A stretch of DNA of 64,000 nt from Streptomyces sp. JH14 (GCF_029428675.1 NZ_JAJNEL010000001.1:5704001-5768000); one strand, 5' to 3'; shown: positions 40,590-49,581, counted from the stretch's first letter. Notes: generated from the sequence alone by a model not told the origin. A program made the numbers and translations.

Positions 40590-42068
40590 GTGTTCCTGAC
40601 AATCAGTACGACCGGCACCCCGGAGCGACCCGCCACCGACCTCGGTTTCCTGCTGCACAAGCACCCCGAGAAGGCGCAGACGTTCTCCACGTCCCACGGC
40701 ACCGCGCATGTCTTCTACCCCGAGGCATCCGCCGAGCGCTGCACGGCCGCGCTGCTGCTGGAGGTGGATCCCGTGGCGTTGGTGCGGCGAGGCAAGGGCA
40801 AGGGCCGGGGCGGCGCCCCCGACGCGGCGCTCGCGCAGTACGTCAACGATCGCCCGTACGCAGCGTCCTCGCTGCTCTCCGTCGCGATGAGCACGGTCTT
40901 CAAGTCCGCGCTGAACGGGGTGTGCCGCTCCCTGCCCGAGCGTGCGGCGGCGCCCCTGCCCCTGCGGATCGAGGTGCCCGCACTCCCGGCGCGCGGCGGT
41001 CCGGAGCTCGTGTCGAAGCTCTTCGGACCGCTCGGCTGGACGAGCGTGGACGCCGTGGCCGTACCGCTGGACGAACAGTTCCCGGAGTGGGGCGACTCGC
41101 GGTACGTGCGCCTCGTGCTGGAGGGCGAGTTGCGGCTAGCCGACGCGCTGCGGCAGCTGTACGTCCTGCTGCCGGTGCTCGACGACGCCAAGCACTACTG
41201 GGTCGCGCCCGACGAGGTGGACAAGCTGCTGCGCGCCGGTGACGGCTGGCTGGCCGATCACCCCGAGCAGAAGCTGATCACCAGCCGTTATCTGTCCCGG
41301 CGCTGGGGGCTGACCCGACAGGCGATGCAGCGGCTGGAACTGGTGCGGCTCGCCGAGCTGGACGACCTCGCGGTGGAGAGCGTCGACAACGCGGTGGACG
41401 AGACGACGGACACCGAGGAGAAGCCGGTGCCGCTCGCCGAGCAGCGGCGCACGGCGATCCTGGAGGCGCTGCGCGCCGCCGGGGCGAGCCGGGTGCTCGA
41501 CCTGGGGTGCGGACAGGGCCAGTTGGTCAAGGCCCTGCTGGGGGACGTGCGCTTCACGGAGATCGTCGGCGTCGATGTCTCCATGCGCGCTCTCACGATC
41601 GCCTCGCGCCGCCTGGGGCTCGACCGGATGGGGGAGCGGCAGGCAGCACGCGTCATACTGCGGCAGGGCTCGCTCACGTACACCGACAAACGGTTGGCGG
41701 GGTATGACGCGGCGGTGCTCAGCGAGGTCATCGAGCACCTCGACCTGCCGAGGCTGCCCGCGCTGGAGTATGCGGTGTTCGGCTCGGCGCGGCCGCGGAC
41801 GGTGCTCGTGACGACGCCGAACGTCGAGTACAACGTCCGCTGGGAGAGCCTCCCGGCCGGTCATGCGCGCCACGGCGACCACCGCTTCGAGTGGACCAGG
41901 GCGGAATTCCGGGGCTGGGCACAGGCGGTGGCGCAGCGGCACGGATACGGGGTCGGCTTCGTGCCGGTGGGGCCCGACGACCCCGAGGTGGGGCCGCCCA
42001 CGCAGATGGCTGTGTTCACGAAGTCCGCCGAGGACGACACGGAGAAGAAGGAGGCGAAGGCAGCATGA
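40590..42068 (+). CDS. hen1: Bacterial Hen1, 3'-terminal RNA ribose 2'-O-methyltransferase
   Basis: 492 residues. The N-terminal half (VFLTISTTGTPERPATDLGF, SHGTAHVFYPEASAERCTAA) is the bacterial Hen1 module that helps activate Pnkp ligase. The C-terminal methyltransferase (from about 275) has VLDLGCGQGQLVKALL for SAM and the Hen1 metal motif SEVIEHLDL with the late His in GDHRFEWTRAEF. It methylates the 3'-end of cleaved RNA before Pnkp seals it, so that the repaired site resists renewed ribotoxin cleavage. The frame is open to TTG 40548, but GTG 40590 fits the family N-terminus and the leaderless promoter. ATGA overlap with pnkp. Confidence 0.93.
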   Translation: MFLTISTTGTPERPATDLGFLLHKHPEKAQTFSTSHGTAHVFYPEASAERCTAALLLEVDPVALVRRGKGKGRGGAPDAALAQYVNDRPYAASSLLSVAMSTVFKSALNGVCRSLPERAAAPLPLRIEVPALPARGGPELVSKLFGPLGWTSVDAVAVPLDEQFPEWGDSRYVRLVLEGELRLADALRQLYVLLPVLDDAKHYWVAPDEVDKLLRAGDGWLADHPEQKLITSRYLSRRWGLTRQAMQRLELVRLAELDDLAVESVDNAVDETTDTEEKPVPLAEQRRTAILEALRAAGASRVLDLGCGQGQLVKALLGDVRFTEIVGVDVSMRALTIASRRLGLDRMGERQAARVILRQGSLTYTDKRLAGYDAAVLSEVIEHLDLPRLPALEYAVFGSARPRTVLVTTPNVEYNVRWESLPAGHARHGDHRFEWTRAEFRGWAQAVAQRHGYGVGFVPVGPDDPEVGPPTQMAVFTKSAEDDTEKKEAKAA

Positions 42069-44692
42069 CCGAGCACGACACCCCCGCCGAGACGGGCGCC
42101 GACGCCGGGAGGAGTGCCCGCGCCGGGCAGGACGCCGACACCGAGATGAGTGCCGGCACGCACCGCAGGCTGCCGGTGACCGACCTCTCCCTCGTCGTAC
42201 TGGTCGGGGCCAGCGGCTCCGGCAAGTCCACCTTCGCGCGCAGGCACTTCAAGCCCACGGAGATCATCTCCTCGGACTTCTGCCGCGGCCTCGTCGCCGA
42301 CGACGAGAACGACCAGAGCGCCAGCCGCGACGCCTTCGACGTGCTGCACTACATCGCGGGCAAGCGGCTCGCGGCCGGGCGGCTGACCGTCGTCGACGCC
42401 ACCAACGTGCAGGCAGAGAGCCGCAGGCAGCTGGTACAGCTCGCCCGGAGCCACGACGTGCTGCCGATCGCGATCGTTCTCGACCTGCCCGAAGAGGTCT
42501 GCCAGGCGCGCAACGCCGCCCGGCCCGACCGCGCCGACATGCCCCGCCATGTCGTCCAGCGCCACCGCCGCGAGCTGCGCCGTTCGCTGCGCGGCCTGGA
42601 GCGCGAGGGCTTCCGCAAGGTGCACATCCTGCGTACCGAGGAGGAGGCCGAGTACGCCGAGGTGGTGCTGGAGCGCCGCTACAACGACCTCCGTCACCTC
42701 ACCGGGCCGTTCGACATCATCGGTGACATCCACGGCTGCAGCTCCGAGCTGGAGTCCCTGCTCGGCAAGCTGGGTTACGTCGACGGTGCGCATCCCGAAG
42801 GGCGTACGGCGGTCTTCGTCGGCGACCTCGTCGACCGCGGCCCCGACAGCCCCGGTGTCCTGCGCCGCGTCATGTCCATGGTGGCCGGGGGTCACGCCCT
42901 GTGCGTGCCGGGCAACCACGAGAACAAGCTGGGGCGCTACCTCAAGGGCCGCAAGGTCCAGCACACCCATGGACTCGCCGAGACCATTGAGCAGTTGGAC
43001 CGGGAGGACGAGAAGGACCCGGCCTTCCGGGCGCAGGTGCGCGAGTTCATCGACGGGCTCGTCAGCCACTACGTGCTGGACGGCGGCAGGCTCGTCGTCT
43101 GCCACGCAGGGCTGCCCGAGAAGTACCACGGGCGCACTTCCGGACGCGTCCGCTCGCACGCGCTGTACGGCGACACCACCGGCGAGACCGACGAGTTCGG
43201 GCTGCCCGTGCGCTACCCGTGGGCGGAGGAGTACCGCGGCCGCGCCGCCGTGGTCTACGGCCACACCCCCGTACCCAGCACCTCCTGGGTCAACAACACC
43301 CTCTGCCTGGACACCGGTGCGGTCTTCGGCGGGAAGATGACCGCGCTGCGCTGGCCGGAGCGCGAACTCGTCGACGTACCGGCCGAGAAGGTCTGGTACG
43401 AGCCGGCCAAGCCGCTGAGCACCGAGGCGCCCGGCGGCCGGGAGGGCCGCCCGCTCGACCTGGCCGATGTGCAGGGCCGCCGGATCGTGGAAACCCGGCA
43501 CCTGGGCCGCATCTCGGTGCGCGAGGAGAACGCCGCGGCGGCACTGGAGGTCATGAGCCGGTTCGCCGTCGACCCGCGGTTGCTCGGCTACCTCCCGCCG
43601 ACCATGGCACCGACCGCGACGTCCCACGAGGAGGGCTTCCTGGAGCACCCGGCCGAGGCCTTCGCCCAGTACCGGGCGGACGGCGTCGCCCAGGTCGTGT
43701 GCGAGGAGAAGCACATGGGCTCGCGCGCGGTGGCCCTGGTCTGCCGCGACGCGGAGGCGGCCCGCGAACGGTTCGGGGTGGAGGGCCCGACCGGGGCGCT
43801 GCACACCCGTACCGGACGGCCGTTCCTGGACGACGTCGCCCTGACCGAGGTGATCCTCGGCAGGCTGCGCACGGCTGTCACCGCCGCAGGGCTCTGGGAC
43901 GAGTGGGGCACCGACTGGGTGCTGCTCGACGCCGAGCTGATGCCCTGGTCCCTGAAGGCCGGCGGGCTGCTGCGTTCGCAGTATGCGGCGGTCGGAGCGG
44001 CCTCCGGCGCCGTTCTCCCCGGAGCCAACGCGGCGCTGGCGGCAGCGGCGGCCCGCGGGGTCGACGTCGCCGGCCTGGCTGCCCGCCAGCAGGACCGGAC
44101 GGCTGACGCGGCGGCGTTCACCGATGCCTACCGGCGGTACTGCTGGCCCACCGAGGGCCTCGACGGGGTGCGGATCGCCCCGTTCCAGATCCTTGCCGTG
44201 CAGGGGCGTTCGCTGGCCGCCGTACCGCACGACGAGCAGTTGGCCTGGCTGGACCGGCTGGTGGAGCACGACCCCACCGGCCTGCTCCAGGTCACCCGGC
44301 GACTGGTCGTCGACACCGGCGACGAAGCATCGGTCCGGGCCGGCGTCGACTGGTGGCTGGAGATGACCGGCCGCGGCGGCGAAGGCATGGTCGTCAAACC
44401 GCTCGCGGCGCTCGTCCGGGACGAGAAGGGCAGGCTGGTCCAGCCGGGCATCAAGGTGCGCGGCCGGGAGTACCTGCGGATCATCTACGGCCCCGAGTAC
44501 ACGCGTCCGGAGAATCTGGAGCGGCTGCGCTCCCGGTTCCTCGGCCACAAGCGGTCGTTGGCGCTGCGCGAGTACGCCCTGGGGCTTGAGGCGCTGGACC
44601 GGCTGGCTGAGGGGGAGCCGCTGTGGCGGGTCCACGAGGCGGTCTTCGCGGTGCTCGCCCTGGAGTCGGAGCCCGTGGACCCCCGCCTCTGA
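42065..44692 (+). CDS. pnkp: Polynucleotide kinase-phosphatase-ligase (Pnkp)
   Basis: 875 residues, close to the characterised clostridial Pnkp (about 870). The kinase (about 35-200) has Walker A LVGASGSGKSTFARRHF. The 2',3'-phosphatase (about 210-480) has GDIHGCSSELES, GDLVDRGPDSPG, GNHENKLG and VVYGHTPVP, a metallophosphoesterase metal set. The ligase/adenylyltransferase (about 520-875) has CEEKHMGSRAV with the adenylated Lys and GEGMVVKPLA. It heals and seals broken RNA with Hen1. The kinase is preceded by a 38-residue acidic N-terminal extension. Translation is coupled to hen1 and the stop codon lies inside a terminator hairpin. Confidence 0.95.
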   Translation: MTEHDTPAETGADAGRSARAGQDADTEMSAGTHRRLPVTDLSLVVLVGASGSGKSTFARRHFKPTEIISSDFCRGLVADDENDQSASRDAFDVLHYIAGKRLAAGRLTVVDATNVQAESRRQLVQLARSHDVLPIAIVLDLPEEVCQARNAARPDRADMPRHVVQRHRRELRRSLRGLEREGFRKVHILRTEEEAEYAEVVLERRYNDLRHLTGPFDIIGDIHGCSSELESLLGKLGYVDGAHPEGRTAVFVGDLVDRGPDSPGVLRRVMSMVAGGHALCVPGNHENKLGRYLKGRKVQHTHGLAETIEQLDREDEKDPAFRAQVREFIDGLVSHYVLDGGRLVVCHAGLPEKYHGRTSGRVRSHALYGDTTGETDEFGLPVRYPWAEEYRGRAAVVYGHTPVPSTSWVNNTLCLDTGAVFGGKMTALRWPERELVDVPAEKVWYEPAKPLSTEAPGGREGRPLDLADVQGRRIVETRHLGRISVREENAAAALEVMSRFAVDPRLLGYLPPTMAPTATSHEEGFLEHPAEAFAQYRADGVAQVVCEEKHMGSRAVALVCRDAEAARERFGVEGPTGALHTRTGRPFLDDVALTEVILGRLRTAVTAAGLWDEWGTDWVLLDAELMPWSLKAGGLLRSQYAAVGAASGAVLPGANAALAAAAARGVDVAGLAARQQDRTADAAAFTDAYRRYCWPTEGLDGVRIAPFQILAVQGRSLAAVPHDEQLAWLDRLVEHDPTGLLQVTRRLVVDTGDEASVRAGVDWWLEMTGRGGEGMVVKPLAALVRDEKGRLVQPGIKVRGREYLRIIYGPEYTRPENLERLRSRFLGHKRSLALREYALGLEALDRLAEGEPLWRVHEAVFAVLALESEPVDPRL

Positions 44693-44711
44693 TCCGAAAG
44701 AAGAGGCGGGG
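44681..44711 (+). terminator. Hairpin spanning the pnkp stop codon
   Basis: CCCCGCCTC (44681-44689) pairs with GAGGCGGGG (44703-44711); the TGA at 44690-44692 is in the loop. The 9-bp stem forms only partly in non-coding DNA. Confidence 0.6.
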
Positions 44712-44758
44712 TGGCGATTCGCGGGGTGAACGGCGCTCCGCGCGGTGAGGATGGAGGC

Positions 44759-45991
44759 ATGGGATTCCATGTCGACTCCGAGGCCGGGCGGTTGCGCCGC
44801 GTCATACTGCACCGCCCCGATCTCGAACTGAAGCGGCTCACCCCCAGCAACAAGGACGCGCTCCTCTTCGACGACGTGCTGTGGGTGCGCCGCGCACGCC
44901 AGGAGCACGACGGGTTCGCGGACGTGCTGCGCGACCGGGGGGTGGAGGTACATCTCTTCGGCGATCTGCTCCGTGAGGCCCTGGACATCCCGGTGGCCAA
45001 ACGGCTCGTGCTGGACCGGGTCTTCGAGGAGAAGGAGTACGGTCCGCTCGCCACCGAGCATCTGCGGGCCGCGTTCGAGGAGCTGTCCACCGCCGACCTG
45101 GCGGAGGCTCTGGTCGGCGGGATGACGAAGCGGGAGTTCCTGGAGCGGCACAGCGAGCCGACCTCGGTCCGCTTCCATGTGATGGACCTGGACGACTTCC
45201 TGCTCGGTCCGCTGCCTAACCACCTCTTCACCCGGGACACCTCGGCATGGATCTACGACGGGGTGTCCATCAACGCGATGCGCTGGCCGGCCCGGCAGCG
45301 CGAGACGGTCCATTTCGAGGCGATCTACCGCCACCACCCCCTCTTCACCGGCCCCGAGGCGGGGGTCTTCCACCACTGGTCGGAGGGGCAGGACGACTAT
45401 CCGTCCACCATCGAGGGCGGCGACGTCCTCGTCATCGGTCAGGGCGCCGTCCTCATCGGGATGAGCGAGCGCACCACCCCACAGGCGGTCGAGATGCTGG
45501 CCCGCGGACTGTTCGACGCCGGTTCCGCCCGGACGATCGTGGCGCTCGACATGCCCAAGAGCCGCGCGTTCATGCACCTCGACACGGTGATGACGATGGT
45601 CGACGGCGACACGTTCACCCAGTACGCGGGGCTCGGCATGCTCCGCTCGTACACCATCGAGCCGGGCGGCGGACCGAGGGACCTGAAGGTCACCGACCAT
45701 CCGCCGGAGCACATGCACAAGGCCATGGCGGCGGCCCTCGGTCTGGACTCGATCCGTGTGCTCACGGCCACCCAGGACGTGCATGCGGCCGAGCGGGAGC
45801 AGTGGGACGACGGCTGCAATGTGCTGGCCGTCGAGCCCGGCGTCGTCATCGCGTACGAGCGCAACGCCACCACCAACACGTATCTGCGCAAGCAGGGCAT
45901 CGAGGTGATAGAGATCCGCGGCAGCGAGCTGGGCCGGGGCAGGGGCGGCCCGCGCTGCATGAGCTGCCCGATCGTCCGCGATTCCGTGTGA
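44759..45991 (+). CDS. arcA: Arginine deiminase
   Basis: 410 residues of the guanidino-modifying superfamily. The arginine-binding loop LFTRDTSAWIYDG, the His of FHHWSEGQDDYPSTIEGGDV, GAVLIGMSERTTPQAVEML, FMHLDTVMTMVD (catalytic His), and the nucleophile Cys400 in RGGPRCMSCPIVRDSV are all present. It hydrolyses arginine to citrulline and ammonia. The next gene, argF, interconverts citrulline and ornithine plus carbamoyl phosphate, and a permease follows, so this is an arginine-use locus; carbamate kinase is not present here. ATG 44759 matches the family start MGFHVDSEAGRLRRVILHRP. Confidence 0.95.
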   Translation: MGFHVDSEAGRLRRVILHRPDLELKRLTPSNKDALLFDDVLWVRRARQEHDGFADVLRDRGVEVHLFGDLLREALDIPVAKRLVLDRVFEEKEYGPLATEHLRAAFEELSTADLAEALVGGMTKREFLERHSEPTSVRFHVMDLDDFLLGPLPNHLFTRDTSAWIYDGVSINAMRWPARQRETVHFEAIYRHHPLFTGPEAGVFHHWSEGQDDYPSTIEGGDVLVIGQGAVLIGMSERTTPQAVEMLARGLFDAGSARTIVALDMPKSRAFMHLDTVMTMVDGDTFTQYAGLGMLRSYTIEPGGGPRDLKVTDHPPEHMHKAMAAALGLDSIRVLTATQDVHAAEREQWDDGCNVLAVEPGVVIAYERNATTNTYLRKQGIEVIEIRGSELGRGRGGPRCMSCPIVRDSV

Positions 45992-46070
45992 GGAATCGTC
46001 CGCGACCGCGTGCGGGAAGGAGGGAGGCGGAGCAGCGGCGGGAGACCGGACACACCGATGCAGGGGACTG

Positions 46071-46104
46071 TATAGTGATGCATTCGTTCGTATAGACTTT
46101 CAGC
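46071..46104 (+). promoter_or_regulatory. argF promoter with possible arginine-repressor site
   Basis: TATAGT at 46071-46076 fits a -10 element. The AT-rich stretch that follows contains TGATGCATTCGTTCGTATAG, which loosely resembles Streptomyces ARG boxes, and a repeated TATAG. The repressor assignment is inference. Confidence 0.35.
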
Positions 46105-46145
46105 AACTGTCCGCGCGATCTCCGCCCGACCCAGGAGCAGCCACC

Positions 46146-47150
46146 ATGGCCATAGACCTCGCAGGCCGCCACTTCCTCAAGGAGCTGGACTTCACGGCGG
46201 AGGAGTTCCGCGGCCTGATCGACCTGGCCGCCGAGCTCAAGGCCGCCAAGAAGGCAGGCGCCGAGGTACAGCGGCTGCGCGGCAGGAACATCGCGCTGAT
46301 CTTCGAGAAGACCTCGACCCGCACCCGTTGTGCCTTCGAGGTCGCGGCCGCCGACCAGGGTGCCGCCACGACGTATCTCGACCCCACCGGTTCCCAGATG
46401 GGGCACAAGGAGTCGGTGAAGGACACCGCCCGCGTCCTCGGCCGGATGTTCGACGGCATCGAGTACCGCGGTGACAGCCAGGCTGCCGTCGAGGAGCTGG
46501 CGGCGTACGGCGGAGTTCCCGTCTTCAACGGGCTCACCGACGACTGGCACCCGACCCAGATGCTCGCCGACGTCCTCACGATGACCGAGCACAGCGACAA
46601 GCCGCTGGAGCGGATCGCCTTCGCCTACCTCGGCGACGCCCGCTTCAATATGGGCAACTCGTACCTGGTCACAGGCGCGCTGCTCGGCATGGATGTCAGG
46701 ATCGTCGCTCCGAAGGCCTACTGGCCGTCCGAGGAGATCGTCGCGGAGGCCCACCGGCTCGCCGAGTCCAGCGGTGCGACCGTCACCCTCACCGAGGAGA
46801 TCGCCGAGGGTGTCCGCGGTGCCGACTTCGTCGTCACCGACGTCTGGGTCTCCATGGGGGAGCCCAAGGAGGTCTGGGACGAGCGCATCACCGCCCTCGC
46901 GCCGTACGCCGTCACCATGGACGTCCTGAACGCCACGGGCAACGCCGACGTGAAGTTCCTGCACTGCCTCCCGGCCTACCACGACCTCGGCACCAAGGTC
47001 GGCCGCGAGATCCACGCCAGCCACGGTCTGACCGAGCTGGAGGTTACGGACGAGGTCTTCGAATCCGCGCACTCGGTCGTCTTCGACGAGGCGGAGAACC
47101 GGATGCACACGATCAAGGCCGTTCTGGTGGCGACCCTGGCCGGCGCCTGA
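46146..47150 (+). CDS. argF: Ornithine carbamoyltransferase
   Basis: 334 residues of the long, catabolic-type OTC length. Carbamoyl-phosphate motif EKTSTRTRCAFE, ornithine-site VFNGLTDDWHPTQMLAD, LGDARFNMGNSYL, TDVWVSMGEP and the catalytic Cys in FLHCLPAYHD are all present. It makes citrulline from ornithine and carbamoyl phosphate or works in reverse. AGGAG precedes the ATG. Whether it is biosynthetic, catabolic or both is open: the neighbour arcA suggests catabolism, yet from memory Streptomyces argCJBD clusters lack their own argF, so this may be the only copy. Confidence 0.95.
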   Translation: MAIDLAGRHFLKELDFTAEEFRGLIDLAAELKAAKKAGAEVQRLRGRNIALIFEKTSTRTRCAFEVAAADQGAATTYLDPTGSQMGHKESVKDTARVLGRMFDGIEYRGDSQAAVEELAAYGGVPVFNGLTDDWHPTQMLADVLTMTEHSDKPLERIAFAYLGDARFNMGNSYLVTGALLGMDVRIVAPKAYWPSEEIVAEAHRLAESSGATVTLTEEIAEGVRGADFVVTDVWVSMGEPKEVWDERITALAPYAVTMDVLNATGNADVKFLHCLPAYHDLGTKVGREIHASHGLTELEVTDEVFESAHSVVFDEAENRMHTIKAVLVATLAGA

Positions 47151-47201
47151 CCGGCACAGCCGGGACGGGCGCGGCGCACGGCCGAGACAGCCTGCGGAGC
47201 T

Positions 47202-47224
47202 GCATGATCATGCGCCCAATTGGG
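47202..47224. promoter_or_regulatory. Adjacent palindromes upstream of the permease gene
   Basis: GCATGATCATGC (47202-47213) and CCCAATTGGG (47215-47224) are both perfect palindromes separated by one base. This AT-rich island lies 52 bases after argF and about 160 bases before the permease start. A regulator-binding function is likely but unassigned. Confidence 0.45.
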
Positions 47225-47384
47225 TGAACATGCGGACAAGTGGCTACCATGGTTCCACTTGGTGGGGTTCGAGCTCGCACGCTCGGGCCCCATTTCCGTG
47301 CGGCCCCCCCGCAGGGCCGGAGCCCCCCACCCGCTCCGTGCGCACGATCCCCCCACGCGCTCCACCAGAGAAGAGATCATCCCC

Positions 47385-48824
47385 GTGAGCCCGCTCCGCC
47401 CGCCGAGCCTCTCCCCCCGGACCGGTCTGCGCATCAAGAGCCCCGACCAGCTGGTCGCCGAGTCCGGCGCCGACCTGGAGGGGCACGGCCTCAAGCGCAC
47501 CATGGGGCTGTTCCAGCTCGTGTGCTTCGGCATCGGCGCGATCGTCGGGACCGGCATCTTTGTCGGCCTCTCCGACAGCGTCGCCGAGGCCGGCCCCGCG
47601 GTCGTCCTCTCCTTCGTCCTCGCCGCGATCACCTGTGTCTTCACGGCGTTCTCCTTCGCCGAGCTGGGTGGGGCGATCCCGGTCTCCGGCAGCTCGTACT
47701 CCTTCGCCTACGCGACCCTCGGCGAACGGATCGCGTTCCTCGTCGGCTGGTGCCTCCTGCTGGAGTACGGCATCTCGGTCTCCGCGGTCGCGGTCGGCTG
47801 GAGCCAGTACGTCAACGAGCTGCTGAACAGCCTCGTCGGCTGGCACCTGCCCACCGCCCTGTCCGCCGGGCCGGGCGAGGGCGGCGTGATCAATCTTCCC
47901 GCCGTCCTGGTGATCATGATGGCCGCCACCCTGCTGGTGCGCGGCGTCCGGGAGAGCGCGCGCGCCACGGCCGCGATGGCGATCCTCAAGATCGGCATTC
48001 TGATCGCCTTCTGCGCCATTGCGTTCACCGCGTTCGAGGCCGGCCACCTCACGCCCTTCGCGACCCACGGCCCGGCCGGGGTCACCGCCGGCGCCTCGCT
48101 GGCGTTCTTCTCGTACATCGGCTTCGACGCCATCACCACCGCGGGCGAAGAGGTCAAGAACCCCCGGCGGAACATCCCGATCGCGATCCTGATCTGCATC
48201 GGGGTCGCCACGCTGCTCTACTGCGTGGTCGCCCTCACGGCCATCGGCGCACTCGGCGCGGACGCCGTCTCCGACAAGCCGGCCGCGCTCTCGCTGATCG
48301 TCGATCAGGTCACCGACTCGACGGTCGGCGGCGGCATCATCGCGTTCGGTGCGGTCGTCGCCATCGCGTCGGTCGTGCTCACGGTGATGTACGGGCAGAC
48401 CCGCATCCTGATGTCGATGTCCCGTGACGGTCTGGTCCCGCGCGTCTTCGAACGTGTCTCGCCGCGGACGTCGACCCCGGTCGCCAACACCTGGATCGTG
48501 GCGACCGTCTTCGCCGTTCCCGCGGCGTTCGCGTCCCTGGACGTGGTGGTGAATCTGACGACCATCGGCACGCTCGCCGTCATGGTGGTGGTCAATGTCG
48601 CGGTGATCGCGCTGCGCCGCGGCAACCCGGGGCTGAAGCGCTCCTTCCGGGTGCCGTTCTACCCGGTCAGCCCGATCCTGGGCGTCCTCTTCTGCCTCTA
48701 TCTGATGTACGGGACCGGCTGGGCGACCTGGGTGCAGTTCGCCGTCTTCCTGATGGCCGGCGCCGCCGTGTACGCCGGCTACAGCCGGAGCCGCTCGCGG
48801 CTGGCCGCCGCGGAGCGGGACTGA
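47385..48824 (+). CDS. APC-superfamily amino acid permease (cationic amino acid type)
   Basis: 479 residues with about twelve membrane helices. TM1 carries the APC motif LVCFGIGAIVGTGIFVGLSD; FAELGGAIPVSGSSYSFAYA and FFSYIGFDAITTAGEEVKNP are typical of the CAT/YfnA branch, whose members import cationic or other amino acids. RTMGLFQL at the cytoplasmic N-terminus also fits. Its position after arcA and argF suggests arginine or ornithine import; the sequence alone does not fix the substrate. GTG 47385 is chosen because the upstream frame is Pro/Arg-rich; GAGAAGAGA serves as ribosome site. Confidence 0.88.
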   Translation: MSPLRPPSLSPRTGLRIKSPDQLVAESGADLEGHGLKRTMGLFQLVCFGIGAIVGTGIFVGLSDSVAEAGPAVVLSFVLAAITCVFTAFSFAELGGAIPVSGSSYSFAYATLGERIAFLVGWCLLLEYGISVSAVAVGWSQYVNELLNSLVGWHLPTALSAGPGEGGVINLPAVLVIMMAATLLVRGVRESARATAAMAILKIGILIAFCAIAFTAFEAGHLTPFATHGPAGVTAGASLAFFSYIGFDAITTAGEEVKNPRRNIPIAILICIGVATLLYCVVALTAIGALGADAVSDKPAALSLIVDQVTDSTVGGGIIAFGAVVAIASVVLTVMYGQTRILMSMSRDGLVPRVFERVSPRTSTPVANTWIVATVFAVPAAFASLDVVVNLTTIGTLAVMVVVNVAVIALRRGNPGLKRSFRVPFYPVSPILGVLFCLYLMYGTGWATWVQFAVFLMAGAAVYAGYSRSRSRLAAAERD

Positions 48825-48878
48825 CGGACGCCGAGGAGACCCTGAGGGGCGCGGTGGGGCGGCGCCGAGGAGGCGCTG

Positions 48879-48920
48879 AAGGGCGGTGAGGGGCGCTGAG
48901 AAGCGCCCCTCACCGCCCTT
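48879..48920. terminator. 19-bp bidirectional terminator with GAGA loop
   Basis: Arms 48879-48897 and 48902-48920 are perfectly complementary over 19 bases around GAGA. The right arm shares two bases with the TAA (48919-48921) of the convergent ATPase gene, so the hairpin begins within that stop codon. It also follows the permease gene. Confidence 0.85.
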
Positions 48921-49401
48921 ACTGATGCGGCAGCGTGAACCACACGGCCTTGCCGTGCTCCGTCGTGCGATGACCGCAGGACGAGCTGAGCGTACGGATC
49001 AGCAACAGGCCGCGACCGTGTTCCTGCCAGGGGTCCGGCGGCTCGCTGCCCGGCCCTGGCCGGGAGAGATCGCCCGGCGGAGCCGGGTCGCTGTCGTGGA
49101 CCTCGACCTGGCAGGAGGTCTCCAGAAGCTCCACCACCAGCTCGACGGGCTCGGCGCCGCCGGTGTGCTTCACGGCGTTGGCGACCAGCTCCGCGGTGAG
49201 GAGCTCGGCGGTGTCGGTCGTACCGGCCGGTGAGTCGATGTCCGCCAGTGCCGTACGGATCAGGCCGCGCGCGATGGGCACTGCGGCTGTGGAGTGCGGC
49301 AGCGCGATCCGCCAGGAGGCGGGCAACGGTCCATCGGGCGGCAAGGCGGGGTTCCGTTCCGGAGGCAAGGCGGTCCGGAGCTCGTGATGTCTGGAGCTCA
49401 A
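48919..49401 (-). CDS. RsbW-like ATP-binding (HATPase) regulatory protein
   Basis: 160 residues with a single GHKL ATPase fold of the anti-sigma-factor kinase kind: WRIALPHSTAAVPIARGLIR, LLTAELVANAVKHTGGAEPV (N box), QVEVHDSDP (G1-like) and HGRGLLLIRTLSSSCGH. Streptomyces encodes dozens of such proteins, many pairing with sigma or HTH/DUF397 partners; none is adjacent here. The start is read as TTG 49401, with AAGGAAG five bases upstream. It is divergent from the enoyl-CoA hydratase gene; the shared region contains CGTGAC/GTCACG, a 4-base-spaced dyad at 49508-49523. Confidence 0.78.
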   Translation of the reverse strand: MSSRHHELRTALPPERNPALPPDGPLPASWRIALPHSTAAVPIARGLIRTALADIDSPAGTTDTAELLTAELVANAVKHTGGAEPVELVVELLETSCQVEVHDSDPAPPGDLSRPGPGSEPPDPWQEHGRGLLLIRTLSSSCGHRTTEHGKAVWFTLPHQ

Positions 49402-49507
49402 GAGTTCTTCCTTTCAACCATACAAACCGCAACGACACAGACAAGGGGCTGCGGTCCGGTCCGAACGGGACCTTGGCCACATACGCGGAGGACGCCTATC
49501 GCGTACT

Positions 49508-49523
49508 CGTGACGGAAGTCACG
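49508..49523. promoter_or_regulatory. Dyad in the ATPase/hydratase intergenic region
   Basis: CGTGAC and GTCACG form a perfect 6-bp inverted repeat with a GGAA spacer, about 60 bases before the enoyl-CoA hydratase start. It may be an operator for that operon. Confidence 0.35.
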
Positions 49524-49581
49524 TAAGGGTGATAGCTTCGAGAGCAGGTAGCAGCCCGACGGCTGAAGGGGACCACCCTCC

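Noticed and set aside
41861..45784. Very long antisense open frame (over 1300 codons) opposite hen1, pnkp and arcA
   Set aside because: It is a GC-bias shadow: the plus-strand genes have complete domain motifs, while the antisense translation is low-complexity and has no recognisable domain.
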